From an uncultured Eubacteriales bacterium (GTDB taxonomy: Bacteria > Bacillota > Clostridia > Christensenellales > Pumilibacteraceae), in NCBI GenBank assembly GCA_900555875.1, contig USNB01000012.1, positions 1 through 14,738 on the forward strand: 14,738 nucleotides of DNA, given 5' to 3'. The first letter of the stretch is position 1. Every line of letters starts with the position of its first letter. The position numbers and the translations under genes are program-made. This document shows positions 6,536-13,220 of this stretch, one piece after another. The notes under the pieces are model-generated. The model was given only the letters and a program-made list of their open reading frames with translations, was not told the origin of the DNA and ran no database searches.

Positions 6536-7863
6536 GTAAACGCATACTGTTAACCTCGCTGTTCATCACGCTGTTCATACTCCTCTTTTTCGCTTTTACT
6601 TCCAACGAAGTGTATTACGCACAACTCGAAGGAGATATGAATACGCGCCTGCATGAAGAAATGGAGAGTTTCGTATCGACCGATCCGCAGATATCCGAAC
6701 TGACGGCGGAAAACATATCCGACATGCTCGACTGCGAATATGTCACGTTGTTTTCAGAAAACGGAACGGCTTACGATTCCACGATAGACGGCGTTACGGG
6801 TTCTCAGTCGGACGCCGAAGAAATATCTTCGGCATTTTCCGATGCGCTCAATCATATATACACATCACCCGCAACGACGGACGGCTTTACTTTCGTACAT
6901 ATATGCCGCCGCATCGACGACACCGTCGTGCGCCTGACCGGTCAGGTGATATCGCGAGGCCGCATGCTCGCCACAGTGATGCCGAACCTTGTAATATTCA
7001 TTCTTGTGGATGTAGTGGTATGTCTGCTGTTCACATGGCTCTCCACTTCATTTATCCTCCGTCCGGTCAAAGAGCTTGCGATGGAAGCCATCGGCAACGA
7101 TAAAAAGATAGAAGCGAAACATTCGGAGCTTAAGCCCGTCGTTGACGTCATAAACTGGAAGAACGAGTATGTCCGTGCCGCACAGCAGAGCAAGGACGAA
7201 TTCATATCCAACGTCACGCATGAGATGAACACTCCCCTTACCTCTATACGCGGCTTTGCCGAGCTCATAGCATCCGGCAGCATGCCGAAGGATAAGATGA
7301 TCGCCGCGGGCAATACGATAAAGACGCAGAGCGAAAGGCTGTCCGCAATGATAAAGCAGATACTCAACTACAGTGCGATCGACGACGATACCGTTAAATC
7401 TTATGACGTGGACGTTTCTAAACTTACGGGAGAAGTTCTCGATAACTTCACGCCGATGCTCAAAGAAAAAGATCTCACTATGATACGTCATATCGACAAC
7501 GGAGTGATCATCAAAACCACACATGAACGTATCACTGAAATACTCGATAATCTCGTGAGCAACGCGATAAAATACAACAAGGACGGAGGCAGGATCATCG
7601 TCACGCTGCGAGGCAAAACGCTTATCGTCGAAGATACAGGAATAGGCATCGCAAGCGAAGAACTTCCTCACATCTTCAGCCGATTCTACACCGTTGATAA
7701 ATCGCACGGAGAAAGCGTCGGCTTCGGACTCGGACTTCCCATAGTACGCAAGCTTTGCGATCGCAGCGGATGGAAACTTTCGGTGGACAGCGTGCTCGGT
7801 GAAGGCACTACGTTCAAAGTAGAATTCGGCAGTACCGATAACAAAGAGCGGAAGGAAAAATGA
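6532..7863 (+). CDS. Membrane sensor histidine kinase, partner of the preceding regulator
   Basis: The product is 443 residues. Membrane helices lie at about 4-22 and 150-175 and enclose an extracellular sensor segment of about 125 residues with no recognised fold. The dimerisation/phospho-acceptor domain carries SNVTHEMNTPLTSIRGF with H230. The ATPase domain has an N-box (LDNLVSNAIKYNKDGG, N340/N344), G1 box EDTGIGI (367-373), F-box FSRFYT (382-387) and G2 box GFGLGLPI (397-404). No clear HAMP domain is seen: the second helix is followed by a linker of about 45 residues. The start overlaps the regulator stop (ATGA), as in coupled two-component pairs. Its product should phosphorylate D53 of that regulator. 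The placement behind a Na/Pi transporter with a PhoU-like tail resembles PhoR-type wiring, but the sensor region gives no direct clue. A terminator follows 28 nt after the stop. Confidence 0.92.
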   Translation: MSKRILLTSLFITLFILLFFAFTSNEVYYAQLEGDMNTRLHEEMESFVSTDPQISELTAENISDMLDCEYVTLFSENGTAYDSTIDGVTGSQSDAEEISSAFSDALNHIYTSPATTDGFTFVHICRRIDDTVVRLTGQVISRGRMLATVMPNLVIFILVDVVVCLLFTWLSTSFILRPVKELAMEAIGNDKKIEAKHSELKPVVDVINWKNEYVRAAQQSKDEFISNVTHEMNTPLTSIRGFAELIASGSMPKDKMIAAGNTIKTQSERLSAMIKQILNYSAIDDDTVKSYDVDVSKLTGEVLDNFTPMLKEKDLTMIRHIDNGVIIKTTHERITEILDNLVSNAIKYNKDGGRIIVTLRGKTLIVEDTGIGIASEELPHIFSRFYTVDKSHGESVGFGLGLPIVRKLCDRSGWKLSVDSVLGEGTTFKVEFGSTDNKERKEK

Positions 7864-7890
7864 ATAAAGTAAAGATCACCGCGGTATACA

Positions 7891-7920
7891 AAAACACACG
7901 ACTTGCGTCGTGTGCTTTTT
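7891..7920. terminator. Bidirectional terminator between the kinase operon and tRNA-Glu
   Basis: A perfect 8-bp stem (CACACGAC at 7895-7902 with GTCGTGTG at 7907-7914, loop TTGC) has AAAA on its left and CTTTTT on its right, so it can end transcripts from either side: the two-component operon on plus and tRNA-Glu on minus. Its T-run abuts the encoded CCA end of the tRNA. Confidence 0.88.
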
Positions 7921-7994
7921 GGTACCGCATAGGGGAATCGAACCCCTGTTTCCGGCGTGAGAGGCCAGCGTCCTAACCGCTAGACTAATGCGGC
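7920..7994 (-). tRNA. tRNA-Glu (anticodon CUC), CCA encoded
   Basis: On the minus strand the cloverleaf is complete: acceptor stem GCCGCAT with ATGCGGT (a terminal G-U pair), U8-A9, D-stem GTCT/GGAC, anticodon stem CTGGC/GCCGG with loop CTCTCAC, and T-stem AGGGG/CCCCT with loop TTCGAAT. The anticodon is CTC, reading GAG as glutamate. Discriminator A73 is followed by an encoded CCA (7922-7920). The mature tRNA without CCA is 72 nt. A terminator hairpin follows at once. No good promoter lies directly upstream; the closest is at 8285-8313, beyond a degenerate copy of the same tRNA. Confidence 0.96.
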
Positions 7995-8024
7995 ATGTAC
8001 CATTCTGATTATTTAATTTGCTTT

Positions 8025-8044
8025 CCTATGCGGTACCGCATAGG
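8025..8044. repeat. 20-bp perfect palindrome at the end of the degenerate tRNA copy
   Basis: The sequence is centred on GGTACC and reads identically on both strands across 20 bases (CCTATGCGG and its complement around the centre). One arm is the T-stem/acceptor 3' end of tRNA-Glu; the other is the same tRNA end in inverted orientation. The intact tRNA at 7920-7994 has no such inverted partner. Confidence 0.85.
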
Positions 8045-8167
8045 GGAATACTTCGTCGCTGCGCTCCTCGTGGCGTTCGCATCCCTGCGGGATGCTCGGC
8101 TGAGCGAACTCCTGTTCCCGATCGCGAGAGTCCTGCGCCCTACCGCCGGACTAATGCGGCGAGTACC
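8032..8167 (-). pseudogene. Degenerate tRNA-Glu copy with about 55 nt inserted in the T-arm
   Basis: The 18 bases 8032-8049 are identical to 7921-7938, the 3' end of tRNA-Glu. Bases 8105-8167 are homologous to the rest of the tRNA (7939-8001): the same length of 63 nt, acceptor 5' strand unchanged, D-stem still paired as GTCC/GGGC, and the CTCTC core of the anticodon loop kept. Between them, 8050-8104 is extra and interrupts the T-arm. The anticodon stem no longer pairs (CAGGA against GATCG), the T-stem has an A-C mismatch, and the CCA position reads CCG. It is therefore unlikely to be a working tRNA. The insert holds a perfect 7-bp hairpin (GCATCCC/GGGATGC, 8079-8095). Both copies are flanked by GTACC. 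Whether this is decay, an insertion into a duplicate, or a tRNA-derived repeat cannot be decided from one copy. Confidence 0.75.
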
Positions 8168-8182
8168 GATATATGTAATGAT

Positions 8183-8278
8183 CCGGCTTCGCATTCCGTA
8201 GAATACTTAAGCCCGGTCGACCGTGCTTACGGCAAACGTGACCGATATTGCGTGTCACCTGCCGAACTCATGTCAACC
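8183..8278 (-). ncRNA. Candidate structured leader RNA upstream of the tRNA-Glu copies
   Basis: The minus strand downstream of the promoter at 8285-8313 has three consecutive hairpins: GTGAC/GTCAC (8238-8258), CCGT-AAGC-ACGG (8221-8232), and a long stem at 8183-8216. The long stem has an outer helix CCGG-CTT/AAGCCGG with one bulged G, a small internal loop, and an inner 6-bp helix GTATTC/GAATGC closed by a UACG tetraloop of the stable UNCG type. No convincing protein frame covers it. It may be simply the leader of the tRNA transcript. I do not recognise it as SRP RNA, 6S RNA, tmRNA or a T-box. Confidence 0.4.
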
Positions 8279-8284
8279 TTGCGT

Positions 8285-8313
8285 ATTGTATCATATTTCG
8301 GCGTTTATGGCAA
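8285..8313 (-). promoter_or_regulatory. Sigma-A promoter reading toward the tRNA-Glu copies
   Basis: On the minus strand, -35 TTGCCA (8313-8308), a 17-nt spacer and -10 TACAAT (8290-8285), each one base from consensus. It points at the structured leader, the degenerate tRNA copy and tRNA-Glu, giving an RNA of about 380 nt that would end at the terminator near 7895. It lies after the stop codon of the frameshifted gene. The stretch 8314-8364 is AT-rich and shows no terminator hairpin. Confidence 0.7.
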
Positions 8314-8364
8314 GAATTTTTACGATGATTTTTAAAAATAATATAAAATTTTTTCACACGCGGC

Positions 8365-8900
8365 TTAAAGAGTACCTATCGGCTTTATGCCCCACGGACG
8401 ACAGTTCACGCGGCGAAGCAGTACCCCGCTTCCCGCTCCCGTAGCGCCGCTCATATACAATCTCGCAAACGCATACGGACAATAAAACGATAAGGCGTCC
8501 GGCATATAAACCTCCGGCAATGAAACCGCGCTTGCATCTGCCGCACGCGTTATCAGGGAATATATTTCGGTGCGGTTCCACCGGAAAATGTTTTCGGCGC
8601 GTATATCGTCGGCAAGAATATCCCCCGATATATCCGAAAGACGTTTAGTCATTTCTTCCGTCCACAGCGGATGCACGAGCGAAGCTGCCCGGTCTGCCGG
8701 AGTATAATCCATCGTGGAGATATAAGGATTGGGATCGTATCTGATATCGCGTATAAGGGCGCGCACGCCGTCTTCTTCCGGATATTCAGACCCGTCGCTC
8801 GGATACCCATATATGAGCGCAAAAGCTCTCTGAGCGCGTGCGGCGCCCTGTCCCGGGCTGCGATCGTCTTCTCTATGGTCTCTGCCGTGTATTCTTTCAT
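8365..8900 (-). pseudogene. Frameshifted gene of unknown function downstream of pgk
   Basis: An ATG at 8900 with GGAGGA 5-6 nt upstream opens MKEYTAETIEKTIAARDRAPHAL. From about residue 24 that frame becomes arginine- and cysteine-rich and stops at 8649. The frame one base back is open from there to a TAA at 8365 and reads like a normal protein: RAFALIYGYPSDGSEYPEED, then RDIRYDPNPYISTMDYTP, and so on. The switch falls in or near an AG-repeat at 8826-8831 next to a T-run. Removing one AG joins the frames into about 177 residues. I do not recognise the family and see no membrane helix or signal peptide. It is either a pseudogene, a sequencing or assembly error, or a frameshift in use. An alternative is a 133-residue protein from GTG 8766. 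It follows pgk by about 75 nt. Confidence 0.55.
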
Positions 8901-8924
8901 GTATGTCCTCCGCGCATACGGCAA

Positions 8925-8948
8925 GCGCCCCGCTGTTATTCGGGGCGC
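8925..8948 (-). other. GC-rich hairpin between pgk and the frameshifted gene, no T-run
   Basis: A perfect 8-bp stem (GCGCCCCG/CGGGGCGC) with an 8-nt loop lies 26 nt after the pgk stop on the minus strand. It is followed by TTGCCG, not a T-run, so it is a poor intrinsic terminator. It could protect the 3' end of a pgk message or reduce expression of the next gene. Confidence 0.6.
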
Positions 8949-8973
8949 CGTCGTTTGCATCATTAGTCGATGA

Positions 8974-10308
8974 TCATTTCTTTTCGTTAAGGCATGCGAT
9001 ACCGGGAAGCACCTTGCCCTCGAAAAGCTCGAGAGAAGCGCCGCCGCCGGTGGAGATATGCGTCATTTTATCCGCATAGCCGAGCTGCTGAACTGCCGCT
9101 GCGGAATCGCCTCCGCCGATGATGGTCGTAGCTTTACCGTACACGTCCGCAAGAGCTTTGGCGACAGCTTTCGTTCCCGCTGCAAGCGTGGGGTTCTCGA
9201 ATACGCCCATAGGGCCGTTCCAGATGACCGTCTTTGCCGAAGCTACGGTATCCGCAAACAGCTTTCTCGTCTCCTCGCCTATATCCAGTCCCTCCATGTC
9301 GGCAGGGATACTGTCTACCTTGACGGTTTTCACTTCGATAGGCGCGTCAATAGGATTGGGGAAATCCGACGCGACCACCGTATCGATGGGGAGAAGAAGC
9401 TTCTTACCGAGGTCTTCGGCTTTCTTCATCATATCTTTGCAGTAGCCTATCTTCTCGTCGTCAACGAGCGATTTACCTACCTCGTAGCCCTTTGCCTTAA
9501 GGAACGTATATGCCATGCCGCCGCCGATGATGAGAGTATCGCACTTTTCGAGCAGGTTATTGATAACGTTGAGCTTATCCGCGACTTTCGCTCCGCCGAG
9601 AATAGCAACGAAAGGACGCACGGGATGCTCGAGGCTGTCCGCCATTACGGAAAGCTCCTTTTCGATGAGGAAGCCGCAGACTGCCGTCTTGACGAATCCG
9701 TATTCCACGATAGCCGCGGTGGACGCATGCGAGCGGTGTGCCGTACCGAAAGCGTCGTTTACATATACGCCCTTATCGCCGTCGATCAGATCGGCAAGTT
9801 TTTTGCAGAACGCTTCGTCGCGCTTTTCCTCTTCCCAATGGAAACGAAGGTTTTCAAGAAGGACGCACTCGCCGGGCTTGCATGCCGCAGCCTTTGCCTG
9901 AGCATCGGGACCCACAACATCGTGCGCGAACGTCACCTTATTTCCGAGCAGCTCGTTGAGTCTTGCCGCTACGGGAGCAAGCGTGAGTTTTTTAGGCTCG
10001 TCGCTCTTAGCTTTGTCGATTATCGCCTGTTTTGCGGCAGCCTGTTCCTCTGCGGGAAGCGCCTCGACCTTCGCTTTATCCTTCTTGTTGAGTTTGACCT
10101 CGTCAGAGAAAATGGAATGAGGCTTGCCCATATGCGAGCAGAGGATCACCTTTGCGCCCTGATCCATCAGATATTTGATGGTAGGAAGCGCACCGAGGAT
10201 ACGAGTCTCATCCGTGATCTTTCCGTCCTTCATCGGAACGTTGAAGTCGCAGCGGACGAGGACCTTTTTGCCCTTGACGTCTACGTCTTTTACAGTCAGT
10301 TTGTTCAT
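8974..10308 (-). CDS. pgk: Phosphoglycerate kinase with an extended N-domain loop
   Basis: The enzyme transfers phosphate between 1,3-bisphosphoglycerate and ADP in glycolysis, giving 3-phosphoglycerate and ATP. Visible family motifs: VLVRCDFNVP (16-25), SHMGKP (58-63), LLENLRFHWEE (150-160), VNDAFGTAHRSHAS (183-196), the hinge and nucleotide-binding stretch AILGGAKVADK (235-245), IWNGPMGVFE (362-371), GGGDSAAAV (398-406) and ISTGGGASLE (418-427). At 444 residues it is about 45-50 longer than usual bacterial Pgk (about 395). Most of the excess is a lysine/alanine/glutamate-rich insertion at about 64-103, between the SHMGKP loop and LTLAPVAARL, where typical Clostridia have only a short linker. 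AAGGAGAG lies just before the ATG. It is probably co-transcribed with the upstream TIM-barrel gene (34-nt gap) and pgi. The C-terminal residues LNEKK end at TGA. Confidence 0.96.
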   Translation of the reverse strand: MNKLTVKDVDVKGKKVLVRCDFNVPMKDGKITDETRILGALPTIKYLMDQGAKVILCSHMGKPHSIFSDEVKLNKKDKAKVEALPAEEQAAAKQAIIDKAKSDEPKKLTLAPVAARLNELLGNKVTFAHDVVGPDAQAKAAACKPGECVLLENLRFHWEEEKRDEAFCKKLADLIDGDKGVYVNDAFGTAHRSHASTAAIVEYGFVKTAVCGFLIEKELSVMADSLEHPVRPFVAILGGAKVADKLNVINNLLEKCDTLIIGGGMAYTFLKAKGYEVGKSLVDDEKIGYCKDMMKKAEDLGKKLLLPIDTVVASDFPNPIDAPIEVKTVKVDSIPADMEGLDIGEETRKLFADTVASAKTVIWNGPMGVFENPTLAAGTKAVAKALADVYGKATTIIGGGDSAAAVQQLGYADKMTHISTGGGASLELFEGKVLPGIACLNEKK

Positions 10309-10342
10309 GTTCTCTCCTTATATTGCAGAGTTTGATTTTTCT

Positions 10343-11134
10343 TTATTCGGCACATTTACGAAGATATTCGTAAGAGGTCTTAAGCTCTTCGAGATAGGTA
10401 AAATCTCTCGAATACGCTTCTATGATGACAGCCGGTTCCACACCGCGCTTGTCCAGCTCTCGGAAAAGCCTTTCAAAATCATACCTCCCTTTCCCGGGAA
10501 GCGCCGTGGTATCGTCTTTCGTCACATCCGTGACGTGTACGGTGACAAGATGATCCTCGACGGCGTCTATGTATTTGAGCGGATCGTATCCGGAGAACAG
10601 AGAATGCTTGACATCCACCGTTGCGCACAGCGTCGGACACGCGCGCATCAGATCCCGCATAAGATCGGGTGAGGCGAATTTGCAGTAATGCACGTTCTCC
10701 ACAGCGATCATGACGCCGTAAGTCCTGGCGACGTCGGCAAGATAGGAGAATCTTTCCGCATACATGCCTATGTCCGTTGACGGGGATGACTTCTTGAGAT
10801 TGAGCGGACCGTGAAACGTATAATACTTCGCGCCGAGAACGTTCGCCGCGTAACATATCTTACGAAAAAGCTGTTCCGCATCGTCGCGCACTCTGTTTGA
10901 CGGGCTGAACAGCTCGCCTTCGAACTGCGACGACAGGCAGTGGACCGAATGTACCTTAAGCGGCGCCGATCCCGCCAGCCTTTCGCCGAGAGCGTCGACA
11001 AAGCCTTTCTCGTATTCGGAATAAGTGGATAAGAATACTTCCGTCGTATCCACCCCCATATCGCGGAGCGCCGTAAAGCACGATTCCGTGGGAACTTTAG
11101 TGAAAAACGAAGCGGTGGAAATACCTGTTCTCAT
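10343..11134 (-). CDS. Sugar phosphate isomerase/epimerase-like TIM barrel (AP endonuclease 2 superfamily)
   Basis: The product is 263 residues, with the alternating strand/helix pattern of a xylose-isomerase-like TIM barrel (the fold shared with endonuclease IV, IolE and tagatose/fructose epimerases). Likely metal ligands sit at strand ends in the usual order: E146 (AVENVHY), D174 (ATVDVKH), H200 (TVHVTD) and E239 (IIEAY); H108 (TFHGP) lies near the site. The N-terminus MRTGISTASF is typical. The substrate is unknown. Its place between pgi and pgk suggests a sugar or sugar-phosphate role, but this fold is often found as an orphan. Only 8 nt separate its start from the pgi stop, with a weak ribosome binding site, so translation is likely coupled to pgi. 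No signal peptide is seen, so the protein should be cytoplasmic. Confidence 0.82.
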   Translation of the reverse strand: MRTGISTASFFTKVPTESCFTALRDMGVDTTEVFLSTYSEYEKGFVDALGERLAGSAPLKVHSVHCLSSQFEGELFSPSNRVRDDAEQLFRKICYAANVLGAKYYTFHGPLNLKKSSPSTDIGMYAERFSYLADVARTYGVMIAVENVHYCKFASPDLMRDLMRACPTLCATVDVKHSLFSGYDPLKYIDAVEDHLVTVHVTDVTKDDTTALPGKGRYDFERLFRELDKRGVEPAVIIEAYSRDFTYLEELKTSYEYLRKCAE

Positions 11135-11142
11135 ATTTCAGA

Positions 11143-12543
11143 TCAGATGTAATACTCGCTCTTTTTTGCCGCCGCACGGACTTCTGCGAGTTTTTCCTCA
11201 TAACCTTTTCTTCCGAGCATCGCAAACGTAGCCTTCTTCCCTTCTTCGACTCCGGGCTGATTGAACGTATCCACTCCGAGATATGCTCCGGCAAACGCCG
11301 TCTCATATTCGTAATATGCGAGCAACTCGCCTACCGTATGCTCGTTGACCTCGGGGAACGTGACCGTGAAGTTCATCCTGCCCGCTTTGCGAAGCGCATA
11401 TTCCGTAGCGACGCGCTCGTGATTGAGCAGTTCGCCCATAGTATGTCCTTTAAGGAATTCGCAGGCGTCGATATCGTCGTCGGAAGGAATGACAACGTCG
11501 CGGCGGAACTTTTCCACAGCAAGGATTGTTATGACCTTATCGAAGGGACCTTCGGTATAGAGCTGGACCTGCGAATGCTGATCGGTAACGCCGAGAGACT
11601 TTGCGGGAGTCTGACCTACGTGGACGACATTGCCCTTTTTGTCGACTGCCTTGCCGAGCGATTCCGCCCAGATCTGGCAATAGAAATCGGACATGTATTT
11701 GAGACTGTCTGCATACGGCATCATGACGCTTATGTTTGCGCCTTTCTCCATCGCCTTGCACTGAAGGTATGCCGTCATAAGAGCGGGATTCTTTTTTACG
11801 TCGGAAACGCGACATGCCTCGCTCATCTCTTTAGCACCCGCAAGAAGCTTTTTAATATCTATGCCCATAGCCGCGAAAGGCACGAGACCGACATTGGAGA
11901 GAACGGAAAATCTTCCGCCTACGCCCGCAGGAATGCCGTATGTCACGAAGCCCTCTTTCTGTGCAAGATTGTAAAGCGTGCCCTTGCCTATCGTCGTGGT
12001 CGCAATGAAGTGCTTCTTTGCCTCTTCCTTTCCCACTGCCTTTTTCATGAGGTCGTAAAGCACGAGGAACTGTGCAAGCGTTTCGCTCGTTTCGCCGCTC
12101 TTTGTTATGACATTGAAATACGTCGTCTTGAGATCGATAAGCTCGAGGAGCTCGTGCATCCTCTCGGGATCGATGTTATCCTCGATATAGAGCTTAGGCA
12201 GACCTGCCGCTTTGAGAGCAGCCGCGGGAAGCTCGTTGAGACGCATGTTGAGGAGCGCCTGCACCACGGATATGGGACCGAGAGCACTGCCGCCGATACC
12301 GAGCACCACGAATGCGGAAGCCTTGGAACGGATGTCGTTCATCCTCGCGATCATGCTGTCAAGATCGGAAGGATCGATGTACGGAAGCTCCGTCCACTCC
12401 TGCCACCCTTTGCCGAGGTTAGCCATAACTTCGCCGAACGCAGCGGCGATGGCGGCGGAATCGGCCTCGATGCATCCGACATCGATACCGTGCTCACCGA
12501 TGACGTCTGCCATCATGTTGTTGTAATCGAATTTGAGTTTCAT
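11143..12543 (-). CDS. pgi: Glucose-6-phosphate isomerase
   Basis: The enzyme interconverts glucose-6-phosphate and fructose-6-phosphate. The 466-residue protein has the SIS-type sugar-phosphate sites: LGIGGSALGP (81-90), TKSGETSET (147-155) for phosphate binding, GGRFSVLS (209-216), the catalytic glutamate in WAESLGK (E294), DQHSQ (321-325) with the ring-opening histidine H323, and the C-terminal signature VDTFNQPGVEEGKK (424-437) with the catalytic lysine. Length fits the short Firmicutes-type Pgi (about 450), not the 550-residue Proteobacterial form. GGAG lies 7-8 nt before the ATG. It is the first gene of the pgi / TIM-barrel / pgk group. No strong promoter is visible in the 90 nt upstream; a TTGCTG follows the hpf terminator, but no good -10 is found at the right distance. 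Confidence 0.96.
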   Translation of the reverse strand: MKLKFDYNNMMADVIGEHGIDVGCIEADSAAIAAAFGEVMANLGKGWQEWTELPYIDPSDLDSMIARMNDIRSKASAFVVLGIGGSALGPISVVQALLNMRLNELPAAALKAAGLPKLYIEDNIDPERMHELLELIDLKTTYFNVITKSGETSETLAQFLVLYDLMKKAVGKEEAKKHFIATTTIGKGTLYNLAQKEGFVTYGIPAGVGGRFSVLSNVGLVPFAAMGIDIKKLLAGAKEMSEACRVSDVKKNPALMTAYLQCKAMEKGANISVMMPYADSLKYMSDFYCQIWAESLGKAVDKKGNVVHVGQTPAKSLGVTDQHSQVQLYTEGPFDKVITILAVEKFRRDVVIPSDDDIDACEFLKGHTMGELLNHERVATEYALRKAGRMNFTVTFPEVNEHTVGELLAYYEYETAFAGAYLGVDTFNQPGVEEGKKATFAMLGRKGYEEKLAEVRAAAKKSEYYI

Positions 12544-12593
12544 GATTCTTCTCCGTTACGATTTATTCAAAAGAACAGACTTTTTACAGCAAT

Positions 12594-12617
12594 AAAACAC
12601 CCGAAGCCGGATGTTTT
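12594..12617 (-). terminator. Intrinsic terminator of hpf
   Basis: On the minus strand a 10-bp stem (AAAACATCCG with CGGGTGTTTT, one G-U pair) has a GCTT tetraloop. It lies 16 nt after the hpf stop and separates hpf from pgi. Confidence 0.8.
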
Positions 12618-12633
12618 ACCGCCTTTTACGCTA

Positions 12634-13170
12634 TCATACGTTTGCTTCTATGATGCCGTAATTACCGTCGTTTCTCTTGTATATCACATTTACTTTTTCT
12701 GATGATTTGTTGAGGAACACGTAGAACGAATGCCCGATCATCTCAAGCTCCGCCATAGCCTCTATCTCATCCATAGGAGCAAGATCGAACGACTTCGTGC
12801 GAACGATACCGCTCGTTTTCTTCTCCTCTTCCTTAATGGTTTCGGCTATTTCGCGCTGTCTGACTTTCTTGCTCTTGCTTGCAAGGATGGTATGATATTT
12901 TACTATCTGCCTCTCGAGTTTGGGGAGAGCGAGATCGATAAGGTCGTACATGGTCTCTCCGCCGCGCTTTCCGCTCACTTCGGAGCGGAGAACGGTCCCG
13001 CCGAGGAATATCGTAAGCTCCATTTTTTCGCGCTCGTTGGATTCGCGCATCGCTACCTTGATGGTCACGTCGTCGTCAAAATACTTATCGAGACGGGCGA
13101 CCTTTTTCTCGATGACTTCCTTAAGAGAGTCCTTGGGTTTGTAGTTCTTTGTCTGAAAGTCTATACGCAT
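12634..13170 (-). CDS. hpf: Long-form ribosome hibernation-promoting factor
   Basis: The product is 178 residues. The N-terminal RaiA/YfiA-type domain (about 1-105) binds the 30S subunit across the mRNA and tRNA sites: MRIDFQTKNYKPKDSLKEVIEKKVARLDKYF, with basic patches at KSKKVRQRE. A charged linker (106-120) leads to the dimerisation domain (121-178): IVRTKSFDLAPMDEIEAMAELEMIGHSFYVFLN, ending VNVIYKRNDGNYGIIE. The long form pairs two 70S ribosomes into inactive 100S particles in resting cells. The ATG at 13170 is chosen because AGGGGG lies 7-8 nt before it; a TTG two codons earlier overlaps that site. The promoter is a full consensus sigma-A site placed inside an inverted repeat whose proximal arm contains the ribosome binding site, which suggests control at initiation. 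Confidence 0.95.
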   Translation of the reverse strand: MRIDFQTKNYKPKDSLKEVIEKKVARLDKYFDDDVTIKVAMRESNEREKMELTIFLGGTVLRSEVSGKRGGETMYDLIDLALPKLERQIVKYHTILASKSKKVRQREIAETIKEEEKKTSGIVRTKSFDLAPMDEIEAMAELEMIGHSFYVFLNKSSEKVNVIYKRNDGNYGIIEANV

Positions 13171-13174
13171 AAGC

Positions 13175-13220
13175 AATCCCCCTTGAATGGTTTATAGTAT
13201 TATACCATGCAAGGGGGATT
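13175..13220. repeat. 16-bp inverted repeat bracketing the hpf -10 box
   Basis: The arms 13175-13190 and 13205-13220 are complementary at 15 of 16 positions (AATCCCCCTTG-ATGG type) and separated by 14 nt. The -10 hexamer (13199-13204) fills one end of the centre; the distal arm is in the promoter spacer and the proximal arm includes the ribosome binding site. Because the distal arm lies upstream of the expected transcription start, the repeat acts as DNA rather than as an RNA hairpin if this promoter is used. Confidence 0.85.

Noticed and set aside
7920..8167. The 18-bp direct repeat as attL/attR of an integrated mobile element
   Set aside because: The interval between repeats holds no integrase or cargo, and homology continues through the whole tRNA, which is better explained by tRNA duplication.
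8271..8276. Perfect -35 hexamer TTGACA on the minus strand
   Set aside because: No -10-like hexamer at 16-18 nt; the promoter at 8285-8313 just upstream is better in both boxes.
8168..8290. Known small RNA (SRP RNA, 6S RNA, tmRNA, T-box leader)
   Set aside because: None of their conserved motifs is visible, for example no T-box sequence and no SRP apical loop motif.
9058..10335. Long plus-strand open frame (425 codons) opposite pgk
   Set aside because: Antisense shadow of a clearly recognisable pgk; no ribosome binding site or family resemblance, and arginine/cysteine-rich translation.
11338..12702. Long plus-strand open frame (454 codons) opposite pgi and hpf
   Set aside because: Shadow of pgi on the complementary strand; it runs across the hpf terminator and has no start signals.
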